Source: Anaeramoeba flamelloides
Lineage: Eukaryota; Metamonada; Anaeramoebidae
Direction of reading: 5' to 3'
Assembly (NCBI GenBank): GCA_027625915.1
Contig: JANTQA010000029.1
Span: forward strand, 2,914,001-2,978,000
DNA length: 64,000 bases
Shown here: positions 33,986-45,560 of the stretch, one piece after another
How positions within the stretch are numbered: position 1 is the stretch's first letter
Layout of the letters: each line of letters opens with the position of its first letter
Made by a program: the position numbers and the translations under genes
The notes under the pieces: model-generated
What the model saw: only the letters and a program-made list of their open reading frames with translations
Told to the model about the DNA's origin: nothing
The model's database searches: none

Positions 33986-35556
33986 AAAAAGCCATCTGTG
34001 TCTTTTGGCTGGAAATTAATTTGGAAAATAACGTCTTGTAAAAATGCTTATTCATCTCTAAAATTATTAAATTCTATTTCTCAGGTTTAATTGAAGGAAG
34101 GTATAAACATTTATTCTATCAAATCGTAAAAAAACAAATGGTAAAAAATAATAAGAGTTGTTATTTCATTAAAATTTGCGATATTCCAAGAATGATAAGA
34201 AAAAGAAAAAAAAAAATTATATTTGGTATAATCTTCTTTGTTTTTCTACTCCATGACTCGATCTTCAACGTACTCAATTTTTAATATTTTTTAAAAATGA
34301 ATTTTTTTTTCGAAAATCCAAATTGATGTGTATAAAATGAATTTATTGGAAGATTATGAAGAAAATATTTTACTTTTTGGGTTGTTAATTGAAATTTTAT
34401 TTATTCTGTATTTTATTTGGTACTTTTTCAAAAAAGTATTTTTTTATAAAAATAATTGAGTCGTATTGGTAATGAACTTTTTTTTAAAAAGTGAAAAATC
34501 ACATTTTTAACTCAAAACATTATAATAAGAATTATTAATGAAGTCAAATTGTGTTTTTTTTTTGTATTTTTGAAGAGTATTCGATACAATTTAATCATTT
34601 TTTATACTTTTGGTATCACAAAAAAAAAAGATAATTTTAGGATTAGTAGCAAGCAAATATTACACTGTTGAAAATCCAAAATTTTGAAAGTATAAATACT
34701 AAAATACTTTCAAAAATTTGATCAAAACCCATTTACCAACCATTTTACATCAAGAATTTTTTACCCTTTAAAACAATCTAACCCGAGTTTGGTTCCTGTC
34801 TAAGTTGGTTTTTATTTATTTACTTTTCAAAATCCTACCTGAAATTCCAATACCCTCATATCCCATCAAAACTACAGAAACATTCTTTACCCAATCCTAC
34901 ACTAAAATGCTCTTTTAAATACCAGAACCAAAAATATCAACAGAATTAACTATTTTTGAACAATACAGATTTGAACAATCTTGAAATTTTACCAATTCCA
35001 AAAATTAATAATTTTCCTAAACAACTCCTTATACTTATACTTTACAATTATAATTTCAAAAAATAACTAAATAAAAATGTTTTTTTTTAACAAACATTAA
35101 AAGGGATACATGGTTGAAGATAGATTAACTAAGATAAAAATAACATATGCTTGCACAAAACACAATTCAATCTTTTTTCATTCTTTAGGGACTGTAAACC
35201 TTAAGGTAATATTGTTTAAAATTTTCATCTTACTGGTATTTAAATTACAAATGGGATTAATTTTTTGGCTTGGTTTTCGAGATTCCTTTTTGTAACAAAG
35301 CCTTCAATTTACAACCTCCTTGAAACTCTGTTTGTTAAGGAAAAGGTCAAATAAGGAAAATGAATTGAAAATATTTTCCCATTTAAAATTCAAATACCAG
35401 TATTGAAAATAAATGTTCTATGAAAATGAATATTCATAATTAATAAAGTATATTCAAAATTCATGAAAGTGAAGAACAGTGTAGTTTTAGTTTCGATTTT
35501 AAGTAAAATTTTGATCAACTATTTATCATTTTTTTTTTTTCTTTCGAACAAAATTA

Positions 35557-38500
35557 ATGTCTAATATCTCAGAATTTGATTCGAGTGACGATGAAACAAT
35601 TCGAAGAAATGTAATTAAAATTGTAATGTTAGGACAAACAGGGTGTGGCAAAACAAGTATCGTAATTCGGTACATTGATGACAATTTTACAGAAAATACA
35701 AGCACAACAATTGGTGCTGCTTTTTTTTTGAAAACACTAAAGGTTGATGAACAATCGGTTTTTTTAAGGTATGTACCCTTCAAGAAATTAAAAAAATTAA
35801 CAAAAAAGTCTCTATTTGGTGGTTTTTAACAATTTCAAATCACAAATGTTCTTTCTTGTTCTATAAAATTGGATCAAATAATTTCTACTGAAACTGTTCG
35901 ACCTGACTTTCACTTAAAAACAAAATAACAAAAAAAAAAAAAATAACACCAAACAAAATTGAAAGGCTTTGGGACACATCAGGACAAGAAAGATTTAAAT
36001 CTCTTGTTCCATTGTATTACAGACATGCAGCAGGAGCTGTTTTAGTTTTTGATCCACAGGAATCTCTCTCCTTTGATAAACTGAAATATTGGCATAATGA
36101 ATTGCAAAATAATTGTGAAAACGTACCAGTCATGGCCATCGTTGCAAATAAGATTGATCTGTTTGATAAAAATGGACCAGAAATGGAAATGATCGAAAAA
36201 GCCAAAAAATATGCAAACAAAATCGGTTCTCAATTTTTTGAGGCATCCGCAAAAACTGGGCAATGTAATAATTTTTCTTTTTTTCTTTGTTCCCTTTTTC
36301 CTTTTTGAATTTTGAAGATTGGATTTTTTACCAATCTAACAAAAATTTTTTTACTTCTGTCCATTTGAAACTTTACGACGGTTTCTTCAAAATTACTGTT
36401 AAAATCAGATTATTCAAATTAAAATTTTATCTCAAACCACAACAAAGAAGTGGTTAATTAAATTTCTAAAAATATCAAATTCTAAAAGGTTTTGTAAAGA
36501 TCTTGTGGTTTTTTCAACTCACAAAGAGAAGTACATTGTGAATTTGTCAGATCAATTATCATTTAAAAATTGGAAAACAACAGTAAATTTTGACAAACAA
36601 TATTTCGTTGCTCTTTTCTCATGACGGTTTTAATTGGGGCTATACCACATAATGTCAAATTTCTTTTCGGTGTTACTGTTGCCAAAATAATCGGTGCAGA
36701 AAAGTTTCATTCAGTGTTTCATAATAAAACCAGTGTTTCTTTTTTTAAGAAGAACATCAACAGTGATCAAAATAATATGTGTCCAACAACTATAATCCGG
36801 GTTTCAAAATATAGTCCGAGATTTTTTTTCTTCTTGTTTCAATGTAAAATCTAATTCACTATCCAATAGTATACCTAAGTTCAAATCAATTTTGAAAGTA
36901 AACATCTGGATATTTTTAGTAAATTTTAAATTATGAAATTGAAAATAGTTGAAAATTTTTCATAATTGTCTCACAATTTTTTGGAAATTTATTGTTTTTT
37001 TAGATGATTAAAAATTTTATTATGAAAAATTTACTCTATTTTTTGAGATAAATTTTCTCATTTGATCCTTCATTTTTAGAATTTCTTTTTTTTTTAATAA
37101 TTGAACTTTAAGAAACCAAAAACATATTTACTTATCGTTTATTGTCCATTTCTTTGATTCATTTAATGTTTAGGTCTTCTATAAAAAAAGAAACACGGGC
37201 TTTATTTTGAAACACTGAATTAAACTTTTCTGCACCGATTATTTTGGCAACAGTACATGAAACGATTAAATAAACAATAAGTACAGTGGTGTAAATAAAA
37301 CGTGTTGACAACCTTTAACCCATTCCAAAAATTTAACTCTAGTTTTTTTTTCTCAGACTTGGGTATTGGAAGATATGAAGACATATACATATATTCTTGG
37401 TTCAGATTCAAATTAACTTTTGAGGTTAGATCTTTGATTAGTGTAAATGATTCAAAAATATTATCTTCTTTTATTTCAAAAATTTCGTCATAATTACAAA
37501 TATCTGATATTAAATGATTTATTTTATAAAAATCCAAAAAATGAAATTTTTCTCATATTTTTGTCAAAAGATTTCATTTTAATCTCCCAATATCTTCATA
37601 ATTCTTTTTTAACATTTGATTTAAAGAACCCCTATTTATTGTTTATGTGTTGTTGTCATCTTATTTATTTGTTTATTTTATTTCAACAGTGATCCAATAT
37701 TTTTTGCCATGAGTTAAATTTTTTGTAATGGGTTAAAGTAAAAAACACGGGTTATTTACACCACTGTACTTATTGTTTATTTAATCGTTTCATGTACTGT
37801 TGCCAAAATAATCGGTGCAGAAAAGTTTAATTCAGTGTTTCAAAATAAAGCCCGTGTTTCTTTTTTTATAGAAGACCTAAACATTAAATGAATCGAAGAA
37901 ATCGACAATAAACGATAAGTAAATGTGATATTACTTTCTTAAAATTCGATTATTAAAAAAGAAATTCCCAAAATGAAAGATCAAATTGGAATATTTTTCT
38001 TGAAAAATCAGGTAATTTTTGAAGGAAATTTTTTTATATTCAAAAAAAACAAGAATTTTCATAATATTGTGAAAAAATTATGAAAAATTTTTAACAAATT
38101 TCATTCCCTATTTTAAATTTTACTGAAAAATTCAAAGATTTTAATTTCAAAATTTATTTGAACATTAGTTATACTATTGGATAGTATATGAGACGTTATA
38201 TTTGAAACAAAAAAAAAAAAAGCACAGTTTTTGTTTTAAAGCATGGCTTTTATTATTTGGAATGGGCTTTTTTGATCACTAAAATTCGTTTTTAGTGAGA
38301 ACCATTCTCTATCAATTACTCAAAAATTTTACAATACAAAAATAATTATTCTGTTCTTTTACGGAGGATTTTCTAAATGAATTCTTCAGATACATTACAA
38401 ATGCTATCCTTTCATTTTGATTAAGGTTCTTGTGATGTTTTGTAAACAGATTAAAAATAAATTATTTCTCAAAAAAAGGTTATTATTTGACTTTAATTTT

Positions 38501-41500
38501 TTATTCTTTTGTAAATGGCCACTTCTACAAAGTAGTAATGAAGATTAGTATTGATTTAAGCAAAATTATTAAATTTTACTAGGCTATTTGTCCAAAAGTA
38601 TTAATAACTGACTGGGAATTGAAATTTACATGAGAAGCAATTTCAGATGATTTTCTTTTTTCAATTCGAAAATCTGAGTTTCATTTAGGATTCTTTGTCA
38701 ACCCAAAAAGAGTTCTTCCAATATATAGAATAAAAAAGTATCAAGCAAATAAATAAGGTATTTCCAAAAAAGTGTGGCATTTTTTTTAGATTTTTGGAAT
38801 AATATTTTAAAGTCATTCTATTTATAAATGGACAATAATAAATTAAGTTTAATATTAATACTGATTGAATCAGCACGAATGGTATTTATTGCAATATATA
38901 TATTCATTGAAATATTTCTAAAAAATGAAAAAAATAATTGTACTGTTTTTTGTAGAAAATGGGTACAACCAATTTCAATAAAAAATGGTGAAATATAGAA
39001 ACGATACAAACGATTTTTTAAACAATAAAATACAGTTATAACCTTTATATTCTATTTGAAAATTTGTTGAGATTAAACCCTCTTCGGAAAACAAATTTTA
39101 ATGAGCAAAAAGAAAATAAAAATCACCAATTTTCCCTAAAAAATATCAAATATTGAGATCATAAACTTTGATATCTTTTATTAAGGTAATGTCTTATAAA
39201 AAACAAATTGGATTATTATAAATAATAAATAAATGATAAATAAGCCAATTATATATTATTATGTAGAATCAATTTTTAATAAATAATAATTTTTGATATT
39301 TAAATACTGATATCGAAAATTAAGTTTAATCAAGATATTTTAAAATAAAATTGTACTGCTTTTTAGGAAATAGCTTAATTTGAAACGAAATTTTCCAAAT
39401 ATTTAATTACAAGATCTAAAAAAAATTCAATATCAAAAAGTACTTTCTAAATGAAATTTCTCTTTCTTTTCCTATTCAAATTACATTCCAATTTTTTTTT
39501 TCAAAAAAAAAAACAGTTAATATATTAGAGGAAAGGATAAACTCAAACTAATCGAATAATAAATATCAAAAGTTTTAAGTTTATTTCCCTTGATCTTTAC
39601 CTCTATTTAGTTTTTTTTTTTTTTGTTGTTGTTTTATTTACAACAAAAAGAGCGTGAATATTTTTTTTGGATTGCTATTCCCCTTGAAATTAAAATCAAC
39701 CCGATACAAAATATATTATTTAAAATCCATAACTTTTTTTTCTTGACATAATTAGGTTTTGTATGTATTCTTTAATCAATTGATGGGTTTTTTTTTGTTG
39801 TTTATTGTTTTTCAAACAATTTGGAAATAAACCTTTAAGCTGGTTTATTCAGAATAATTTTTTTTCAAAGATTAATTTGTTTCTATTCCAAATTAACTCT
39901 AGTTGAAAAAAATTCAATCAAGAAACTACAACTTCCAAACAAAAAACAATTTAAGAACCTTAATCATAATATGTCCTTAATAAAATTAAGCACTATTTTT
40001 TTCTGATTAATATTTTTCGAAATCTAAGTTTATAACTTAATTCAATAAACTACTGGGATAAATTTTTTTAGAATAAAAACACTCTCAACTTTTGAATATC
40101 GAAAATATTTTTTGAAATTGGTGTGCACTTTTTTATTTTTTTTTTGAAAAAAAGGGGGCTGAGAAAAGTTTGAAATCAAAGAATAAGTCAATATATTAAA
40201 TTAGAATGCTTTTCCAGAGAGTTTATCCTTTTTTGTTTAACTTTTTTTTAATTTTACCATTTAAAACTAAAAAAAAACATTTGAAGACCAAATTAGTGCC
40301 TTTTTGAAAAGAAAATTCCCCATAATTTAGAATTTGTTTTTGTAAATGAGTTAAAACAAGATACTGTATCTAAAAATATACATAATTTCAAGTGTGAATT
40401 CAATAATTTTGGCAAAAAATGTTTTCAAGAAAAATTTAAATTGTAACTTTATTTATTTTTATTTTTTCATTTAGTTTTTTTAATTGTATTAATGGTAAGT
40501 ATTTGATCAGTTTTCCATTTTTAGTGTTTTTTTGGGACGTAGGGACATATTGTTTACATAAATTGACTAATATTTGAATTTAAAATGGGATAAAATTTTC
40601 ATTTCATTTTCTTTTTTTATAGGTATTTTTTAGATTAAATTCTAAAGTAAAATCTAAAGATAGCCTACTGATATTATCTTGCACATAAGGTGATTTTTTC
40701 AGAGAAAATTTGATAATTAAATTTCTTATAATTTCTTTGAGAATTTCAAGAAACGGAAAGGAAATATAAATTTTATACCCATTTGAAATTTAAATAACAG
40801 TCAAGCAAAAAATATCACAGAGATTGTATCTTTCAATTATGAATTGACAATTCTTCAATCGAAGGAAAATAAAAATGTGATGATATATGTTATCATTAAA
40901 AATTCATATACCATTAATGAAATATATTTCTCTCTTATAAATTAATGCTAAGTTATTTAACTTACAGTTGCCGAAAAAAAGTAAAACAGGGAAAAATGTT
41001 CAACCCATTTTTAAATTTGAAACCTTAATAGAATCACAGAAATCACAGAAATCACAGAAATCACAGAAATCACAGAAACCTGAAAAACGAAAAGTGAATT
41101 CAATTAAAAGAAGAAACCAATTAAATTCAAATAATAATCCATTAAATTCATTTTCAATCCAATAAAAACAATTTAAATCTGCTTGATTATAGAAATCAGA
41201 TCAGTTTTTTTGGAAATCTCAAAAATAGTAAAATTTTCCAATAAATTTTTAATGATTGAAGAAGCAAAGAAAAAACCTTGATCATAAGATAGTATTAAAA
41301 AAACTGCTATTTTTATTTCAACCTCCAAAGACCAGAAAATTAAGATAGTACTTCGAATAAATGCGAAAAAGAAAGAAAAAAAAAAAAGTTTAAAAAATAA
41401 AAAGACAATACTATATGTTGTTTACTACAATTGGCTTACCTTTTTTTTTAGAAAATTATTTTTCAGGATTAATATTGAATTTAAAAATTAAATTGATTTA

Positions 41501-44500
41501 TCAAGAGTTAGACTCTTATTGATTATTACTAATATTTTCGAAATTTCTGATCCTTCAAAATTGGATTTTGTGATTTCTGTGATTATCAAAATATCAAAAT
41601 TTGAAAGAAAAAGGTAGAATCCTATTTAATAATTTAAAAAAAAAATGAGAAATCTAAATAATATTTTTAAATATCAGAAAGTTTTTTGAATTTTTTTTTA
41701 TTCTAATAACCTTTTAATTTTTTTGAAAAGAAAGAAAAGATTAAATTAAATTTTTAAAAAGTCTACTGTTTTTTTTTTCACAAAATGACATTCAGGATAA
41801 TTGACACACTTTTTTCAATATTTCCTCTATTTCATGTTTTGAAAATAAATTTGAATAAATTAAAGAGTCTTTATCAAGATTTTGTTTTATTTTAATTTTC
41901 TTAATCCTTTAAAAAATTCATCAAGAAAATTCCAATTTAATTTTTCAGATTTAATGTTTTCAAGAAACCAGAAAAATGCTTTTTTAAACGTTTGAAACAA
42001 TGAATCTTAGATCTGAAATCCAAAAGAGATGTTTCTCAACAGTTGTATAAAAAATGTAACAAATTACATTTTTGAAACATTTTTGAGGAAATTATTTTTT
42101 TCAATTGAAAACATTTTCACAAACACACTAATTAAACAACAACTCAAATTACAAATTATGAATGGGGAACAAACAAAACTGAAAAGGATAAAATAAAGAA
42201 AGATCCGAAATCCTAAAAAAAAACAAAATTAAAAAATTTAAAACTGTTGATTTTAAACCACAAATATGGTGTTTGTTGATAAGGCAGACCAAGGTGTAAA
42301 TGTTTGCCCTTTTAAAAAAAAGTATTTTTCTTGCAAGTGATTTGTGTTGTTTTTTTTTTTTTTTAAATTTTAATTCCTAACACAAAATGTTTTTTGGATC
42401 GATGATTCAGAAAACAATTTGCAAGAATGATGATTTTTTGTTTGAATTCGAGAAAGATTTAAGTTTTGTTAACTGGAAATGATTTTAAATGGGTAACAGA
42501 TCTTAATCTACAACAACCCAAGACAACCTTGTTATTATTGTTGGTAATTTTTAAAAGGGAAAACTACACTTCATTGATAATTTGATAGATATGGTTTACA
42601 CATCAAAAATTGTTTTGATCCTGTTCCTTTTCTGAAAAACCCATGTTATAGAAAAAAAAAGAAACTTTTTTTTTTTTATTATTTAACGGAGGAGTTTTTA
42701 ACCCCTCTTATTGGCCGTTAGGTTTTTTTTAATTTGAGAAATAAAACGAAAATTTATTTAATTTTCGGTTTATTTCTCAAAGTAAAAAAAACCTAGGCAC
42801 TTACCGAATTCCCAAATTGTGATTTAGTAATTTTGTTAAAGACTCAAAAATAAATTTATTATCCACTAAGGCTAATAAATATGATGAATCTCTTTTTCTA
42901 ATAATATCAAAAATAGTAATAATATTATTTTTTAATATATTAGAAATGTTAAATTTTTTTAATTCAGATATCCAGATTTTACGATTATTTTCATAGGCTG
43001 GGCAGTCGTTAGGTTTTTTTTACTTTTTGAAATGTAAAGAAAATTTATTTAATTTTCTTTCTATTATAAAAAAAGTAAAAAAAAACCTAGGCACTCCACG
43101 GCACTTGACGACACGATCACAGAGAAAATGATCCAAATCTTCAATGATATCTATTTTTTTTTGATTTTTTGCATAATATACAGTATTTTGATTTGTCCTT
43201 GTTCATAACATAAGAATATCTATTTAAATAATTTGTAAAATTTCTGAGTTTTAAGATTGAAGTTGAACCCTTCCATTTTAAATATCTTTTGTCGTTAGGT
43301 TTTTTTTAATTTAAGAAATGAAAAGAAAATTTATTTAATTTTCTTTTTATTTCTCAAATTAAAAAAAAACGCCGTTGGCTTTTCCAGAATTCAAAAGAAT
43401 TGAGTAAAATCTTTGATTTTTCTCCATTCTTTTAAATTATGGAAAAGCTAGGCACTTCATACACGATTGTACGTTAATATTATTTTGAATAGAAATTATT
43501 TATAAATATTTTTGAGGAGTGTCGTCAAGTGCCGTAAAGTGCCTAGGTTTTCTTGAGGTTTTCTGTTTTATTTGGAAAATCTATCGATTTTCGTTAGGTT
43601 TTTTTTATTTTTTGAAATAAACCGAAAATTTATTAAAATTTTCTGTTTATTTCAAAAAGTAAAAAAAACCTAGAACACTTCACAAATAAACAGAAAACTC
43701 AAGAAAAGCTAACGGCGGTTTTCCAGAATTCAAAAGAATAGAGAAAAATCAAAGATTTTACTCAATTCTTTTAAATTCTGGAAAAGCTAACGGCGGTTTT
43801 TTTTATTTTCAGAAATAAACCGAAAATTTTGGAAATTTTCAATTTATTTCTTAAATTAAAAAAAACCTAACGACATTTCCAACTTGGACTATTTTCCAGT
43901 TGTTTAATTCGATATTACTCAAGTTCAAATTCTAACTCTTTTAGTGTGTTTGATTGCCAGTTAATATTTTCCAATTTCTGTTCTCTGAATTTAAGATTTT
44001 TAACTATTTCATGAAAATCCAAAAAGGTTAATTTTTGAATTCGTTTAAATCTTCTTTTATATATCGTTATTCGTGCTGAATCAAATTTTGCTTCAGTTTT
44101 ATATATAAGCCTGGGAGAGTGTGGATTGATTAATAAAAATTTTGTTACTTTTTTATTAATCCACACATCTATATCCAAAAAAAAAAAAAAAAAAAAAAAA
44201 GAAACTTGAATTAAAATTTTATTTTATTTTTTTATTTCAACTTTTTATCATTTGTTCTGGTTCATCAACAAGTTTATTAATGATTAAATAGTTGATGGGG
44301 TCGTTATATTTTTTAAATTGTGAGAAAAGTCAAATTTTACAAAATGTGCCAACCCTGTCCTGAATGACATATAAAACAAAAAAAAAAAATCCTACTATTT
44401 TTTATATAGATTATTATCAAATATTACATAATTTAAATTGGTTTCATCAAATATTTTAGGATCTTTTTATTATCCTTTAATTAATATACACATTTTTAAA

Positions 44501-44815
44501 ATACCAATTTTATCTTACAATTTACATTTTTTTGTTTCTTTTGATTTTTTAAAATAATTAATTGTAATTTTTATTTCAAAATTTATCGCTTATTTTATCA
44601 AAATATTTTTATTTCTGTTATTTAATAATAATTTTATTTTCCTCTTTCAAATAGCAATTGAAGAACTTTTTGAAAGCTTAGTTCATGAAATTTTAGAAAA
44701 ACGTAAAACAATGAAAGAGTTTCAACAGCCAATTGATGAATGGTTCAAACCCCAAAATGATGAAGATATTAATAATTTCAATGATCAAAATCAGAGCGGT
44801 GGTGGTTGTTGTTAA
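35557..44815 (+). CDS. Rab GTPase (Rab5/Rab21-like), 3 exons, 223 aa
   Basis: Exons are 35557-35768, 35966-36264 and 44655-44815; introns are 197 bp and 8,390 bp. Motifs: P-loop GQTGCGKTS (26-34), effector TTIGAAFF (about 50-57, the Rab5-group form), WDTSGQERF (Asp74, Gln78; Ser replaces the usual Ala of DTAGQE), NKIDL (G4) and EASAKTGQ (G5). Exon 3 gives SIEELFESLVHEILEK and ends GGGCC, a double-Cys geranylgeranylation signal. Donor AG-GTATGT with acceptor TTGAAAG rebuilds FLRLWD. Donor CAAT-GTAATA with acceptor AAATAG rebuilds KTGQSIEEL; both are in phase. It probably works in early endosome or uptake traffic. The second intron holds MITEs, an inverted repeat, LINE fragments and perhaps a small gene. 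Confidence 0.92.
36650..36735 (+). repeat. Fragment of the GGTGCAGAAAAGTT element
   Basis: ACTGTTGCCAAAATAATCGG, GTGCAGAAAAGTTTCATTCA and the following GTGTTTC are a near copy of 37797-37860, in the same orientation as the right arm of the large inverted repeat downstream. It is probably a separate truncated copy. Confidence 0.55.
36820..38215. mobile_element. Large palindromic element with about 450-bp arms
   Basis: The left arm (about 36820-37281) and right arm (37769-38215) are inverted copies. Outer ends share CTATCCAATAGTATA. Middle parts share GAAACACGGGCTTTATTTTG and CACCGATTATTTTGGCAAC. Inner ends read AATAAACAATAAG / CTTATTGTTTATT. The two arms meet at a TA that now holds a Tc1-type MITE. 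A half copy lies at 62370-62800. No coding sequence is recognised. Confidence 0.75.
37284..37766. mobile_element. Tc1/mariner-type MITE (CAGTGGTGTAAATAA), 483 bp
   Basis: The ends are CAGTGGTGTAAATAAAACGT and, read inward from the right, CAGTGGTGTAAATAACCCGT. Further matched sequence follows (TTTAACCCATT). It is flanked by TA on both sides (37282-37283, 37767-37768). CAGTG-type termini with TA duplication are diagnostic of Tc1/mariner transposition. There is no transposase. It is inserted exactly at the dyad axis of the larger palindrome. Confidence 0.85.
38754..39377. mobile_element. TAAGSTATTTCC MITE, copy 2 (624 bp)
   Basis: It is bounded by TAAGGTATTTCCAAAAAAGT and GGAAATAGCTTA, and collinear with 12493-13087 throughout. 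Non-autonomous. It lies in the long Rab intron. Confidence 0.75.
40492..41165 (+). CDS. Possible two-exon gene for a 66-aa basic protein
   Basis: An ATG at 40492-40494 is followed directly by a strong donor, GTAAGT. A good acceptor (TTTAACTTACAG) ends at 40967 and opens a frame to the TAA at 41163-41165. Joined in phase 0, the product begins MLPKKSKTGKNVQPIFKFET and is rich in Lys, Asn and Ser. It includes a QKS repeat from five tandem 9-bp units (about 41034-41080). No domain is recognised. The downstream frame has no ATG, so it depends on splicing. It lies on the same strand inside the 8.4-kb Rab intron, so it could also be an alternative terminal exon or mere chance. Confidence 0.3.
41460..42240 (+). 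repeat. Dispersed repeat R4, copy 2
   Basis: It is collinear with 16900-17700 from GAGTTAGACTCTTATTGATT through TTCTGTGATTATCAAAATAT to AACAAAACTGAAA near the right end. No coding sequence was identified. Confidence 0.6.
42717..42804. repeat. Palindromic block in LINE copy A, 3' tail
   Basis: A single hairpin, GTTAGGTTTTTTTTAATTTG...AAAGTAAAAAAAACCTAGGC, with a central AAAATTTATTTAATTTTC. It lies between the CPAYENN coding segment and the LINE 3' end. Confidence 0.75.
43005..43112. repeat. Palindromic block between HFLCD and CPAYENN of LINE copy A
   Basis: It begins GTCGTTAGGTTTT and ends AACCTAGGCACTCCACGGCA, CTTGACGAC. It separates the zinc residues DHFLCD and CPAY. Without it these would be directly adjacent, giving the usual H-x4-C spacing. 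LINE copy B has a much larger block at the same codon (ending 20986). Confidence 0.8.
43291..43457. repeat. Two-unit palindromic block in LINE copy A
   Basis: GTCGTTAGG begins an AAATGAAAAGAAAATTT...AAATTTTCTTTTTATTT hairpin. A second hairpin of the CCAGAATTCAAAAGAAT type follows, ending GGAAAAGCTAGGCACTTC. It occupies the same place in the LINE as 21174-21252 in copy B. Confidence 0.75.
43521..43874. repeat. Multi-unit palindromic block in LINE copy A
   Basis: It starts GTCGTCAAGTGCCGTAAAGT followed by GCCTAGG. It contains a GAAAATCTATCGATTTTC hairpin, two GAAATAAACCGAAAATTT hairpins, and the complete CCAGAATTCAAAAGAATAGA hairpin between them. It ends AACCTAACGAC. Adjacent units are separated by GTTAGG, CCTAG or GCTAACGGCGG. 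It lies upstream (in LINE sense) of the zinc-segment region. Confidence 0.8.
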
Positions 44816-44869
44816 ATCTAAACTATTTGTCTTAAAAATTTTGAATCACTTAATAATGTTATTGGAAGT

Positions 44870-45560
44870 GGTTTGTAAATTTATATCAAATATTCTTATC
44901 AAAAAAATATTTTCAAATTTTTGGATCAGAATTATTTTTTCGGATTTCTTCCAATTTTTGTTTTGTTTTTTCGACTTTTTTCTTTTTGTTTAATCTAATT
45001 AATTCAATTTTGTTTTTTTTTTCCTTTTTTAATATCCTTCTTTTTTTATTTTTGATACTTTTTTCCTTTCTTTTTTATTTTTTTGATCAAAATTATTTTT
45101 CTTTTCTTTTTTTTTTGCTGTTTTTTTGTTTATAAAGTTCTTTTGATACTTTTTTATTTTGCAAAATATCGTTTGGAAAAAAAATAAAAAAAAATCTTAG
45201 ATAATACAAGCAAATATTAAGAAAATTGAAACTCTGGAATGTTTTTGTAAATGAATATAATTATGATCAAAAAAAACTTTTTGTTTACCCTTTTTTCATC
45301 AAAATATCCTTAATAAAAAAAATTGTAATGCTCATTTCAAAAATTTTAATTTCACTTTTTTTTTGTTTTTGATTTTATTTTTTCTAGATTTACAAAATAT
45401 CAGATTTTTATATGTTTAGCTTATTGAAAAAGAGAAATATTTATAAAATTTAATAATTAGTTGTTCTTCAAATACTAAATAATTTTTTTTTTTTTTTACT
45501 TTTAGTTATTTTAGATTAGCCACACTTTTTGAAATGGAGTTAATAATAATTTCTAAAAAT
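44870..45560 (+). repeat. Dispersed repeat R3, copy 2
   Basis: It starts about 55 bp after the Rab stop codon with TATTCTTATCAAAAAAATAT, as at 28306. It ends with an eroded copy of the CTCATTTCAAAAA MITE (45330-45540). A further partial copy seems to lie at about 45955-46200. Otherwise 44816-49067 holds only the elements listed here. Confidence 0.55.

Larger units (their letters stand above)
42665..44178 (-). mobile_element. LINE relic, copy A (3' part, with A-tail)
   Basis: Read on minus: a post-RT segment (44178-43915, with FDSARITIYKRRFKRIQKL and LENINW, related to 22221-22030 of copy B), then KYCILCKKS...DLDHFLCD (about 43290-43113). CPAYENNRKIWISELKKF follows (43004-42805), and finally a short 3' tail ending in an A-run on minus (about 42667-42678). 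The CxxC...HxxxxC arrangement matches the C-terminal zinc segment of many LINE ORF2 proteins. The coding sequence is split four times by palindromic blocks and also carries frameshifts. The 5' part is missing. It is antisense in the Rab intron. A 23-base A-run on plus bounds it at about 44178-44200. Confidence 0.75.

Noticed and set aside
43005-43112. Palindromic block as a spliceosomal intron of the LINE
   Set aside because: On the LINE strand it can begin with GT, but it ends CCTAACGAC with no AG at the coding junction. Other blocks give no consistent GT-AG pair either.
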